The notes under the pieces are model-generated. The model was not told the DNA's origin. It searched no databases and saw only the letters and a list, made by a program, of their open reading frames with translations. DNA of 64,000 nucleotides from Heliopora coerulea (Eukaryota; Cnidaria; Anthozoa; Scleralcyonacea; Helioporidae), in NCBI GenBank assembly GCA_030142905.1, contig JASJOG010000016.1, positions 616,001 through 680,000 of the forward strand. The letters run 5' to 3'. A program made the position numbers and the translations under genes. Below, piece by piece: positions 42,863 through 54,174 of this stretch. Positions within the stretch are counted from its first letter, which is position 1. Every line of letters begins with the position of its first letter.

Positions 42863-45271
42863 ATGTCTGAATTAAAGAGAAGGATCAAGATACGGAAGGC
42901 TCATCGAAGCTATGTTCAGAAAATGATGGACAGTGCAGCAGAGATCATTGCTGCGAAAGAGGAAGCAGGTTACAGGAAGTTGAATTTAAAGACCAAATCT
43001 GATGAACTGAGGAAATTCGACAACGAGATTGTGAGTTTGATTCAGACCGATAACATTGACACTGAAGTTGAGGAAAGCTGTGAGTTTAACTGCGCTATTC
43101 AAGCGAGGATTACGGAAATTGAAACGCTTATAGCCAAATCCGAAGCTAGGAAGAGTACTCAAAAACCGACCACTCCGAATGCGGAAGGAAACGCTCATGC
43201 TAAATTACCGAAGCTTCATTTGGGGAAATTTTCTGGAAACCCGATTGAATGGCCTTCATTCTGGGACTCTTTTGATTCAGCTGTGCATAAGAATTCTAGT
43301 TTAAATGGTGTAGACAAGTTTAATTATTTAAGATTTCTCCTCGAAGGATCAGCTGCAAATGTTATTTCTGGACTAACTCTCACAAATTCAAATTATGATC
43401 ATGCAATAGAATTGCTGAAGAATAGATTTGGCAATCGTCAAGTGATAATTACAAGCCACATGGATACACTTACGAAGTTACAAAGGATTACAGCTCCGCA
43501 CGACGTGAAAGCACTTCGACAACTCTACGACACAGTGGAATCGCATATCAGGGGTCTGGAGAGCTTAGAAATTTCTGATGAAATGTATGGATGTTTTCTG
43601 ACTCCAATAATCATGCAGAAATTGCCTGAGGAAATTCGTATTATGATGTCTTGCGAGCTTTCATCCGAGACCTGGGTGCTAAAGGATACTATGCAGGCGT
43701 TTAACAAGGAATTGAAACTCAGAGAACGGTGTACATTCTCTAAGGATCCAAAACCTCCCCAAGACAAACCTCCTAGGAATGGTGATAGAGGTAAGCAACC
43801 TCATTCTTCTTCTGCACTCCTTTCAGATGCTCCACCCCAGCAGTCTGTCTGGTGTTCTTACTGTAACCAAGCACACCCCAGTGTAAAATGTGGCATAATT
43901 ACCAGTGTAGAAGCAAGGAAGCAACTACTAAGAAAGAAGGGCAGATGCTTTCAGTGTTTAAAGGGTGGACATGTAGCTAGAAATTGTAAGGGTAATTCAA
44001 AGTGTTTAAAGTGTCATGGATTACATCACACATCTATATGTGACAAGGATTCAAGACAAGTAAGCAAGGAGGGTACCCAATCTAGCATGAATTCAAGCAG
44101 TCATAATAATAACCAAGCATCAACCAGTATGTATGTGGATGAGTCTAGGAGGTCTGTACTCCTACAAACAGGTAAGGCTAACATTGTGAGACCTGAAGAT
44201 GGAAGAAACTCAGTGACAATTCGATTGGTGTTTGATTCGTGCAGTCAACGGTCTTATATTTCGCAAGGTATTAAGGAAAGAATGAAGCTTGCCGTTATTG
44301 GAAGGGAAAGTCTACTGATTAAAACTTTTGGTGAAGGAGATGCCAAACTACGTGAATGTGAGGTGGTACAAGTTGGAATCAAGACAATTAGTGGTGAAAT
44401 GGTTTATGTACGTGCATTTGTCATCCCAGTTATTTGTGGAGCATTGAGCCAGCAGCCAATTCAGTCTACAAGATGCAATTATGAACATTTAAGAGACCTC
44501 TTCTTGGCAGATGATTCATCTGGAATCGACGAGCTACCTATTCAAATGCTTGTTGGAGCTGATTACTATTGGTCGTTTGTGGATGGAGCAGTCAAGAGAG
44601 GAAGACCAATTGAACCGGTAGCCTTATCCACCAAACTGGGATACGTTCTATCAGGCCCAACAGCTGGTAACCTCAAGGCTGGCAACTCCAATTCGGTCAA
44701 CCTTACCGCTACCCATGTTCTTAAGGTTGGAGTAGAGCACATCGAGAACGATCCATTGAGTACAGAACTGCGCCGATTCTGGGACTATGAATCGTGTGGC
44801 ATTCAAGACAAGAGAACGTCACTATGTGACAGGGTTGTAGAGGATATTGAATTTGTTGATGGTAAATACCAAGTGCGACTGCCATTCAAGGAGGATCATG
44901 AACTACTTCTGGACAATTTCTTGGTCGCTAAATCAAGATTAAACGCAGTTCTACGACGACTTAAGTCTAACCCTCTGGTGCTGAAGCAATATCATGAAGT
45001 AATTCAGGAGCAACTTTATCAAGGTATCATTGAGCCAGTAGAAGAATCTATCCCAGTGGAAACTGGACAAGTTCATTACCTTCCACACCATGAGGTACTA
45101 CGCACAGATAAACAGACTACGAAGCTACGAGTGGTTTATGATGCTAGTTCGCGAGCAGAGAGAAATCTTCCGAGCCTGAACAACTGCTTGTACGCTGCTT
45201 GTACAATATCCTTCTGCGATTCCGTGCATAGAAGGTTGCACTTACTGGGGATATCGAAAAGGCCTTTTTGA
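42863..45271 (+). pseudogene. BEL gag-pol, part 1: gag, protease and start of reverse transcriptase
   Basis: The likely start is ATG at 42,863; the frame is open from 42,851 only through a TTG. Residues about 1-300 are gag (GNPIEWPSFWDSFDSAVHKN is the typical DUF1759 region). Residues about 335-400 are zinc knuckles (WCSYCNQAH; CFQCLKGGHVARNC; CLKCHGLHHTSIC). Near residue 460 VFDSCSQRSYIS is the peptidase A17 active-site region. Reverse transcriptase begins near residue 690 (YHEVIQEQLYQGIIEPV, LRVVYDASSRA). A small deletion near 45,200 shifts frame and a TAG at 45,229 follows in the original frame, so the last codons to 45,271 are out of frame. Confidence 0.9.
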
Positions 45272-47425
45272 ACATCTCTGTGAACCCAATGGACAGGGAC
45301 TATTTACGGTTCTTGTGGGTCCGCAACCCAGAAGAAGAGAAACCGGAAATCTGTGTTTACAGATTTGCTCAAGTGGTGTTCGGAGTGTGTTCGAGCCCCT
45401 TCCTCCTAAACTGTACGATACGCCACCACTTAGTTAACCATGCCGTTGCCAAGGAATTTGCATCTGAGACATTGAAAAGCCTGTACGTGGACGACTACGT
45501 TGGCGGTGCCGACAGTGACAAGGCAGCGTTCGAGAAGTATGCCCAGCTAAAATCGTGGTTTCAAGATGGAGGATTAAACATGCGGAAGTGGATGACCAAT
45601 TCATTAAGGGTACAAACAAGTATTGATGAAGCTGAGTGCTCATCGTCCACAGCATTCCAGCTTCCGTCCTCAAGTGATATTCAAGAAGAGGACCAGACCT
45701 ACGCGAGTTCCTTATTTGAGAAGGCCGAAATCGAAACATCAATCCAAAAGGTTTTGGGAATTGGCTGGAACCTTCAGCAGGATTCTTTAGTATTTGAATT
45801 TAATTCCATATGCGACGACACTCCAATTACAAAGAGGTCCATTCTTAGAGCGACAGCCAGGCTATATGATCCTATAGGACTGTTGAGCCCAATCTGCATC
45901 CTGTTCAAGATTTTCTTCCAAACTCTGTGCAAGAATAAGGTCGATTGGGACGAACCACTAGAGCCCATTCTTTTTCAAGAATGGAAGGTTATTGTCGACA
46001 ACTTGAAGAAGGCCGAGAGTATTTCCGTGAACCGATATTACCTAGGCAATAATTCGCTTTCTGAAATCATCAATGTGCAGCTACATGGTTTTGCAGATGC
46101 GTCACAAAGAGCATATGGAGCCGTCGTCTTCGTTCGAGTTGAAACCAAGTCAGGTGAAGTCGTCACTAATATCGTTTCATCGAAAACCCGAGTGACCCCG
46201 ATCAACGGAGATTCCATTCCACGCCTTGAGCTTATGGGAGCGCTAATTCTTGCTCGACTGGTTGAAAGCATTCGAACTGCACTAGTTGAAGTTTTGAAAG
46301 TCGACGAAGTGTATTGCTGGCTGGATTCTCAAATCGCATTATGGTGGATATGGGGAACAACCAAGGAGTTTAAGCAGTTCATTCAGAATCGTGTGGTCGA
46401 GATTCGGGAGATCATCAAACCTGACCGATGGAATTACTGTCCTTCTGAAATCAACCCGGCAGACATTGCCTCACGAGGATCCCTCCCATCAAAGCTCGCA
46501 TCGAATCACTTATGGTGGAATGGTCCTGAATTCTTGAAGAGGGAACAACGGTCATGGCCGAAAGTAGAACGGTTAAGTATAGACCAGTCAGCGGTAGAAT
46601 CAGATGAGGTTAAGGTGAAAAAAGGAAAGAAGTCGTCTACGCCATCAAGCCTACTAGCGAATGCTGAACAGCAACAACTGAATCTTGAAGAGCTCATCCC
46701 GAGTAAACCTTACAGCAGCCTCCAGAAATTAATCCGCGTCACTTCCCATGTGCTTAGATTCATAAAAAATCTTCAACGAAGCTTGAAGGGTGAAGAGCTC
46801 GTCCGAGGACAGATAGAGCAAGAAGAATATCAATTGGCCGAGCAACTGTGGCATAAGGAGGTACAGAGCCTGATTCGCAAGGATAGCAATTACGAGCAAT
46901 TAAGGATGTCTTTATCAATCTTTTGTGATGAGAACGGTATACTACGTTGTGGTGGACGCATGAAAAACGCCCCCCTGAAATACAACGCGCGTTTTCCAAT
47001 AATCCTCCAACGACAAGCTTACTTCACGCAACTTTTGATACTGGACTGTCACAGGAGAGTTATGCACAATGGTGTAAGAGATACACTGGTTGAGCTGAGG
47101 TCCAATTTCTGGGTTGTTAAGGGGCGACAGACAGTACGATCAATTATCACTAAGTGCGCCGTTTGCAAGAAGGTCGAAGGAAGATGTTTCCAGATCCCGC
47201 CTCCACCTCATTTACCAGAATTCCGTGTCAATGATGAGTTTGCGTTTTCTAGAATAGGAGTGGATTTTGCCGGCCCGATATTCGTCAAGGATGTGTATGA
47301 TCGTAGCTCTAGGATGCACAAAGCGTATATCGCATTGTTCACGTGTGCTTCGAGTCGTGGATTGCATTTGGAAATGGTCCCGGATTTATCAGCAGAAAGC
47401 TTCATAAGGTCATTTATCCGCTTCA
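45235..47425 (+). pseudogene. BEL pol, part 2: reverse transcriptase, RNase H, integrase N-half
   Basis: Original frame resumes with LTGDIEKAFLNISV (motif A aspartate). LYVDDYVGG at 45,481 is the catalytic YVDD box. RNase H shows LHGFADASQRAYGA, PRLELMGALILA and WLDSQIALWW (D, E, D). The integrase zinc finger is HRRVMHNGV...CAVCKK and the first integrase aspartate is in GVDFAGP near 47,260. A second deletion near 47,426 breaks the integrase core; the frame ends at 47,436. Confidence 0.9.
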
Positions 47426-48208
47426 CTGGTTGTTAGTGACAATGGAAAAACGTTCAAGGACTCGAAGGTGAAAGCTTATTGTATAAAGGAAGGAATTCAG
47501 TGGAAGTTCAACGTCGAAGCTTCCCCTTGGTGGGGAGGATTCTTTGAGAGACTAGTAAGATCAGTCAAGCGTTGTCTAAAGAAATGTCTGCGATCGTCGA
47601 GGATTAACTACGAAGAATTATCTACAATGCTCATCCAAATTGAAGGGGTCTTAAATTCAAGACCCTTGGCGTATGTGTATAATGAAATGGATGAACCACT
47701 AACACCGTCTCATCTGATTATTGGCAGAAGAATTCTCTCTAAGCTTCCGGCCATTGTCGAAACTATGGAGTCCGGAACTTTGGGGACTCTTACTAAAAGA
47801 GCAAGATATCTTCATCAAAGATTAAACCATTTCTGGAGGAGATGGCGATCGGAGTATTTGACCGAACTGCGCGAACACCACAAGGTTAAAAATAGAATGA
47901 ACTCTAACCGGAAATTACGAGGAGATATTGTGACAGTTGAACAAAGAAAGACTCCACGACAATTTTGGCGGTTGGGAAGAGTAGAAAGGCTGTTTTACGG
48001 GAAGGACGGTCAAATAAGAAGCGCCGTGGTTTGGGTAAAGTCTGGAGACCGTGGTACCATCGAGTTGAGACGTCCAGTTCAGAGATTGTACCCACTCGAA
48101 GTAACCAGTTCAGTGAGTAAACAAACCACTAATACAACTACCAAGGAATTCCCTATGAGAATGGTTTCTGAGGACACAATCCCATCCGTCGTTGTCATGA
48201 AGAAATAG
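47426..48208 (+). pseudogene. BEL pol, part 3: integrase C-half and C-terminal domain
   Basis: In frame from 47,426: VVSDNGKTF (second integrase aspartate, codon 47,438-47,440), WWGGFFERLVRSVK (catalytic glutamate), LNSRPLAY, and the basic C-terminal domain ending GTIELRRPVQRLYPLEV, the DUF5641 region typical of BEL/Pao integrases. Separated from part 2 by a deletion frameshift. Confidence 0.9.
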
Positions 48209-48329
48209 AGATTAACCTCAAATTAGAGAATAAACATTTCAGGACATATCGTTGAAATTGTTAAAATTAAGTTAATTTTTACACAGTTGATGTTGTGCAG
48301 GTTATAACTTAATTGACTTCTTCGTCAAT

Positions 48330-48344
48330 TAACGGGGGCGAGTG
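48330..48344 (+). promoter_or_regulatory. Polypurine tract region
   Basis: AACGGGGGCGAGTG precedes the right LTR; this is where plus-strand DNA synthesis is expected to start. Confidence 0.5.
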
Positions 48345-48499
48345 TGTATAATATTTGTAAGATAGACTGCGGGCGCAAGCCCTGAACTGGTTCGGTGCGC
48401 CCCAGGCATAACTTCTTGTCATGGTCGAAGTTTTCGAAGGTTCTATTTACCTATTCAAATAATTTAGATTCCATTCAAGAACTAACTCAATATTTTATA
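48345..48499 (+). repeat. BEL right LTR
   Basis: 155 bp, TGTATAATATTTG to TTTTATA, followed by the GAGCA duplication. Confidence 0.92.
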
Positions 48500-48660
48500 G
48501 AGCATCCTCAAAGGTTACCGGTCGGTTACCAGCATTACGGATAACTCATGATTGAAAAAAATTTTTTTTTTGATCTTTTTTTGTCTTAAAAAACTGGTAA
48601 ATTCTACATTATCTCAAAATTGGTTGCAAATGTGTATTAGAACTGTTATGATGAAGAGTT

Positions 48661-49044
48661 ATGCTAAGTATTCTTGCGGAGGTACAAGACTTAGGTAACG
48701 AAGATGAAACGAATGAGGTAATCGACGAAATAAACAAAGAAAACATGAGAGAGCTCTGCATTTTTATTGTTGACCAAAAATCTGAAAATACAAAACATAC
48801 AACAAAATACGACAAACAAACCTTCTGCAAGTTTTGTCGAGACGAACGAGTAAAGAGAAGTAAAATACGTACTTTTATCTGCTGTAATACTTTGGTAAAA
48901 GAGAAAAATGGCGTAGCGTACAAACCTTCAACTCTTACGCATTTTCAACTAAGCATTCAGCGGCACCTCAACACAAAGGGTTCAACGGTGAATTTACTGA
49001 AAGAAGTCGGTTTTAAACTTTTAAACTTTCTTGAGAGGTATTAA
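48661..49044 (+). pseudogene. Crypton-like recombinase N-terminal domain, copy C
   Basis: 128-codon frame containing NKENMRELCIFIVDQKSEN, KYDKQTFCKFCRDE and NGVAYKPSTLTHFQLSIQRH. The last block is the core-binding domain of DUF3504-type tyrosine recombinases (YEP.TL..FQRSIQRHL in intact relatives). It binds DNA and positions the catalytic domain. The rest of the protein continues out of frame to about 49,725. Confidence 0.6.
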
Positions 49045-50156
49045 AATCCTGATGAAAGCATTAGTGGTCAAACATGGTGAAGGTAATCATCCACGAAACA
49101 CCCGAGAAGTGAGAAAGGCTGAAGTGGACAACATTTTCCCGGAAGGATAGTATGATCTACAAAGATAAGTAGCTTTTCAGCGTGTTTCCTGGTGGCTATT
49201 TGCCTTTCATTCTTGTTTACAAGCCATAAATAGATTTCAATGTCTTCCGTGGAACGACATTTCACAGGGAAAACGATCCTGAAAAAGGCAATGAAATCCT
49301 TGTGTGGAAAGCGGTGAAAGGATCCGAAGACTGTCTGCTCAGGTCAAGTCTTCGGGACGCTGAGTGTTTTATCCCACTTCTTGAACAATTGACCATGAGT
49401 ACAATCCGGATAAGTATTACAAAATATTCGAAAGCCATCGTCCTAATGAATCAGAATCTGTATTCTACTTTGCCATTAAACACCAGCAAAATCCAGGCGA
49501 TAATATTTGAACCAAGAAGTCTGTCTTTGGGACGAATGAAGTCGGGAAGCCACCAGTGAAAGCTGCTCAAAACTGTTTCGTTCACAAAACTTGCATTTCA
49601 AAGCTACGCATATCAGACGTAATTGTAATTGTCTAGATCAGCTAAGTGAGGACTAGAACGTGATAGTCTCGATTTATACAAATCAGCATCGTTTCAACTT
49701 CAGCGAAGAATGTCGTTTACACTCAGTCGCTTAGCAAATGTCCTGGCACCAAGCGAGTTCCCGTAACGTCTTTTCTTCATATTGATGGGAAAGAGCCACG
49801 TCAAAGCGTAGCTACAGAATGTGAACAGTTGGTCAAAGCATATTCGAAAGAGCTGAGTTTTAGAACTGTCCTTTCAAGTCATAAATTGTCCAGTAACTAA
49901 GATGTCCTGCAAAAGTGAAACCAGCCGTAAGCACAAAGAAAGCCATTTCGTTTGCCGGTCTTAAATCATTTACTGGCTTCAGTGTTCATATAATGTAAAC
50001 AACTTGCTAGATATCCATACAAAGGAAAAAAGAACGAGACCAAATCGATTTGCTTCAATACGTATCTAAGTAACCTAAGTAAGGTTTGGTCAACAATATA
50101 CCAGTCCCCGAGCTTGCACACGGCATACTTGAGTGACCGGAATCCTTAAATATATA

Positions 50157-50159
<3 letters not shown>

Positions 50160-50202
<43 letters not shown>

Positions 50203-50215
50203 GTATATAAATATA
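50160..50215. repeat. TA microsatellite
   Basis: Run of TA inside the 3' region of Crypton copy C, at the place corresponding to the hammerhead-repeat insertion in copy B. Confidence 0.9.
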
Positions 50216-50351
50216 TACATAGATTATTCAAAAACTGCGAAAATTTTTCTCCCTAGTCACCACGCGTGTAAAAGGATTCCACGCACGTCGAGATTAGTAC
50301 CCTCGCCCGCTCGGGTCTTGGGCCCTCGCACCGCGCGGTGGGCGAGGGGAT

Positions 50352-50640
50352 AATTGAAGCTCTTGACATCAAATTTAATAAACCAGAATTGAATTCTGGT
50401 CTTAAGGCTGCTAAAGAACTCTCTCTTTTTACTTAATCGTTTTCATACATACACTATATTTCTTCACACTGTCAGTTCAGCGATGACATGTTAATAATTA
50501 ACGTCCATCCTGTAAAAAGATATCCGATAGGTTTCTTTCTTCCGTAGCGATGATGTCATCGCACCCCTTGTATATATAGATCCTAGCAATGTTTTTGTAA
50601 TTAGTCTGTCTAATGTCTTTGAAATAAAGACGAAATATCA
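50352..50640 (+). pseudogene. Penelope-like element, extreme C-terminus and 3' UTR
   Basis: IIEALDIKFNKPELNSGLKA then a stop near 50,436: the conserved last helix of PLE GIY-YIG proteins. About 200 bp of 3' UTR follow, with AATAAAG near 50,625. Confidence 0.5.
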
Positions 50641-51240
50641 GGATTTCATTGTAATTCTCTTGATTTTAACTCATATCTTGAGTTATCAAGACGGCATTAT
50701 TGTTCGGAGTTAGTTTCTTCCTTTATTTGAAGAAGTGATAAGTCGGGCAAATTCTCTGGAGCTAAGTTTGAAAAGTGCTCTTTGAACATCCGAATGGTGA
50801 GTTGTCCAGTAAATAAGAATTCATCAAAAAGTTAAACCATTCGCAACTGCCAAGCACTTAGCCTTTTGTTCTTGCTTCTCTATTTACACATTTAAAAGTT
50901 CATTTATTGGTTTCAGTGTTCCAATGTTGTAAACAACTCCGGACAGGTACAAACGAACCCAAAAAGAACGAGATAAATATCCTTAAATCCGGACGTCAAT
51001 CTCCCGATTTTGCACTCGCCATTGTGTGCGGAATCCACGGATATATCCCTGTACTAGTAATACGTGTAAGGAACAACCCTCGCCCACCCTTCCAAGATAT
51101 TTATCGAGAATTCGTGTACGATTGATAGCTTCAAAATCATCAAAACGACAAAATCGTTCTTACTTAAACTGGAAGAGTGAATGAAATAGCCCCCCCCCTT
51201 CCTCCACCCACGCCCAAAAAAAAAAAAACAAAAAATACTC
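50641..51240 (+). repeat. Crypton-related 3' region, additional copy
   Basis: Matches 39,620-40,065: one palindrome arm (TTTTAACTCATATCTTGAGT), CAAATGTC-like sequence and the CTCGCCCACCCTTCCAAGAT sub-repeat at 51,079-51,098. Confidence 0.6.
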
Positions 51241-51244
51241 ACAC

Positions 51245-51575
51245 ACAGGTTGCCCGCAAATTAAAATTTCAATTATGGTTTATTAAAACAAAACGTTCGT
51301 TGAAAACAACTTTTAGCGGCTTAACAAATGCTAGGAGATCTATTTTTCACAATTAAGCAATGGATGCTGGTATCAAGACCCTGCATTGGTTGCGAGCTTA
51401 TGGTATTTCGTGTCTTTTCCCAATCAAATTTCTCACTAATTTTGCTAAAAAGAAAGACTTTTTATAAGATGGCGAGACTGTTCGTCTTAAAAGTGAAGCA
51501 TTCTCATACGTTACCGGTCGGATACCAGTATTAGGGACAGTTCATCACTGAAAAATTTTTTGGATATTTTTTTGT
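51245..51575 (+). mobile_element. Crypton-like element, copy D, 5' end only
   Basis: TTAAAACAAAACGTTCG, GATGCTGGTATCAAGACCCT and CATACGTTACCGGTCGGATA match the 5' regions of copies B and C; truncated near 51,575 before any coding sequence. Confidence 0.65.
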
Positions 51576-51950
51576 CTACATTCCAGTAGCAGATCTTTAA
51601 TTTCGTTTTTTCTTTGGCATAGAGTTTACTGTTTGGCCTACATGTTTGAACCACCTTCAGTCGCAGGACACTGACAAGCAAATATGTAGTAAGCTAACTT
51701 TTGGGACACTTTATCTGGTCGCTTCTCTCTATTTTGGGTGAGTAGTGGTCTCCTAGATATGGCTCCTCAGACTCGACAAACTCCGCCCAATTCAGTCCCC
51801 GCCTGTGAAGACTGAAAGCCACGTTAGGATGTCTCTTGCCGCCTACGTGCAGTACTGTGGCTATGTGCGTCCAACCGGTCATGTCTGCACACGTCGACAC
51901 TCCACCCACCGTCGCCGCAGGACTTCAAATCGAAGATGAGAGATATCTGT
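51576..51950 (-). other. Possible 5' fragment of an APE-type LINE
   Basis: Minus strand ends with LKICYWNV (resembling the WNVRTL start of APE endonuclease domains) after a frame containing TGWTHIATVLHVGGKRHPNV and GLNWAEFVESEEPYLGDHYS. Weak; no further endonuclease block remains before the Crypton copy. Confidence 0.25.
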
Positions 51951-52148
51951 ACTGTAGTGAGATTAAAGTGATAAACGCTTGTACCAAACGAGTACTACTC
52001 TCTGAGTATCAGGACCATAGTCGCACTGACAAGCAGAAGCGAGATAACTGCTTGATACGTCAATTGTAGGTTTCAAATCGAAGTTTTTTTTCCTTCTAGG
52101 AGAGTTGCCAACGAAGGCTGAGCCTCCCTACCACGGTTTTGGAATGCA

Positions 52149-52380
52149 TGCATGCATGCATACATACATACATACATGTTGATTGCTACTACTCGAGTCA
52201 CTTTTATTATAAATAGGTTTAAGTTTTATCAAGTTTTTATCACCATGTTATAGTGTTTAACTTTATACATTTGCTCTACAACATTTGTACTGAGCACTCT
52301 ATAGAGCTGTGTCAGCACTTAAGACGAATACATACATACATACATACAGACAGACAGACAGACAGACACATTCCTGCATG
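52149..52380. repeat. ATGC, ATAC and ACAG tetranucleotide repeats
   Basis: ATGC then ATAC units at 52,149-52,177; ATAC then AGAC units at 52,329-52,368, separated by unique sequence. Confidence 0.9.
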
Positions 52381-54062
52381 CACGCATACACGCATACACA
52401 CGTATCGTCAATGATTTGTTTATGGATTTTTAAAAAAACTTCGAATCACAATATAAAAGTTAGATATCGTATTAAGATTGAAGTTCTCTAAAAATTTACG
52501 AACAAATACTTTAATTATCGAATTTAGCAGATTTTAACAATGTGGGAGGCGCCGAAGTGGGACGGGACACGCAAACGGGACAATTTGGTTTCCATCATGT
52601 CAGGCAGAGCAATTTCACCTGGGATTCTTCTCGCACGAAAATGTAGTGTTTTGATATCTCACTTTGTACTTCACTAAAACTGGTTGCTATCCGATTGTAT
52701 CGGTAACTTCCATATGGTTTCTTCTTCCTTATGTCAAGAGATTATTCCTTATTCTCATTTTGAACTGAAGTCGCTCTGTTCTGAAGTAAAATGGGTGCTA
52801 TCATGTTCATTAATAACGTTTTAGTATACTAAATATGGGGGATGGAGCGTTCACGTTGCTAAATTATCGCGGTAATGTCAGCATTCCGCTTGAGCATCGC
52901 AGTATTTCAGTTTGAAGGGACAGGAGAAAAATGTCCTGGGAAACAATTCCTCCATATAAAAGAATGTAATTAATTTGGAACATCTGTTACGAATCTGGTC
53001 AACGTCCCCGACGTTTTCAAGGAAATGGTTAACCCTGCGGACAAACGGATTCTTATATAACTGAAGAGTCGTTTTTACGGCTTGAAGGTATTCAAATCAG
53101 ATGTGTCAAACTGGTGGGTTTATATCCAGTGACATATCTTGAAGTAACTCGTGAAATACAGCAGCAAAGTTTCTTTGTTATAGAGGAAAGGTGACAGTTA
53201 CGTAATTTATTACTTTTGTTAGACTTAACTTTCTTTTTGTGTTTTTGGCCTACATGGCTGCAATAAATTTGGAAAAACTGAATTTCGCTCGTACAAATTA
53301 TGAATTTAACTCCTCTGATTTAAATGATTTAAAATTTTCCCTTTTTTTTTCTTGTCTATTTCCTCTGCTAGAAAACTCCTTTAAACAAACCACCACAAGG
53401 CAAAAGCAGCAAGATTTTTTTAAAGTTTTGTAAGTGTACAAATATCCTATAAAAAATTTAAACATCCCAAGTGATCAATAGCCAATATTTGGTTATTGTA
53501 TTCAATAAGTAGTTATTAATGACTTAACCACTTGAAATGAGTCTCACAAAAGTGCGATTGGGTAATCGTGAGTCTTCTTGTTTCTTTGTTTTGTTTTGCT
53601 TGGGAGCTTATTTCACGACGATAAAGCAACACGGTTTGTTTCCGATCTACGTATGTTAAAAATAAGTTATCTTGCAATTTGGATTTGTGTCAATAACTCG
53701 GTGCTATATTGGTCCGATAATCTCCTCGACATGCGCATCAAATTTGAATTCGAGTGCTATCCTGTTCGGCTTAACCTTCTTCTGGTCCAATGTGCCAGAA
53801 GCTACCCCAATGCGATTGCGATTTCACATGGGACAGAAGAAAGTACTTCATCGCAGTAAAAATTGCGAAGTATCTTGCAAGCGACAAAACGGCAAGATTT
53901 AGGTATACTCAGCATCTTGCAAATATCTTAAGCGCAATTGTCAGGTTATGTGACCTTTTTCTGCCATTATCCAATATAAATCCACCCACAGTTGGGTTGT
54001 AAACGCATTTCTGTGTTCTTCCACAGTATCATACATGATATATTCTAAGTAAGAAGTTAAAA
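52381..54062. other. No gene seen
   Basis: About 1.7 kb. Frames up to 93 codons near 53,578-54,002 overlap in different phases and show no recognisable domain. Confidence 0.4.
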
Positions 54063-54174
54063 GGTTGATAACTGCCATGACTGATCTCAAAGAATTCCAA
54101 CGTTTCGATCAAAGGCAAGGGCCTTTGCTCGAAACGTTGGAATTCTTTGAGATCAGTCATGGCAGTTATCAACC
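54063..54174. repeat. Near-perfect palindrome, about 55-bp arms
   Basis: Arms 54,063-54,117 and 54,118-54,174 meet without a spacer. The centre reads CGTTTCGATCAAAGGC and GCCTTTGCTCGAAACG, resembling the CGAAACG ends of PLE terminal regions. Confidence 0.85.

Larger units (their letters stand above)
42401..48499 (+). mobile_element. BEL/Pao LTR retrotransposon, full length
   Basis: 155-bp LTRs (left body 42,611-42,765, right 48,345-48,499) differ at about 3 positions. They start TGTA and end ATA. Flanking GAGCA at 42,396-42,400 and 48,500-48,504 is a 5-bp target duplication, as usual for BEL/Pao. A primer-binding site (42,766) and purine-rich tract (before 48,345) are present, and gag-pol lies between. 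The first 14 bp of the left LTR are duplicated around a 196-bp insertion (42,415-42,610). Young, given near-identical LTRs, but its polyprotein is broken. Confidence 0.92.
42150..50360 (+). mobile_element. Crypton-like element, copy C, split by a BEL/Pao retrotransposon
   Basis: 5' part 42,150-42,400 and 3' part 48,500-50,360; the 5-bp GAGCA duplication flanks the inserted retrotransposon. The 3' part holds the best coding remnant (48,661-49,044), followed by decayed catalytic-domain blocks: SESVFYFAIKHQQNPGDNI near 49,450, FVHKTCISKL near 49,590 and SLDLYKSASFQLQRRMSFTL near 49,668-49,725, whose tyrosine corresponds to the recombinase nucleophile. Confidence 0.65.
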
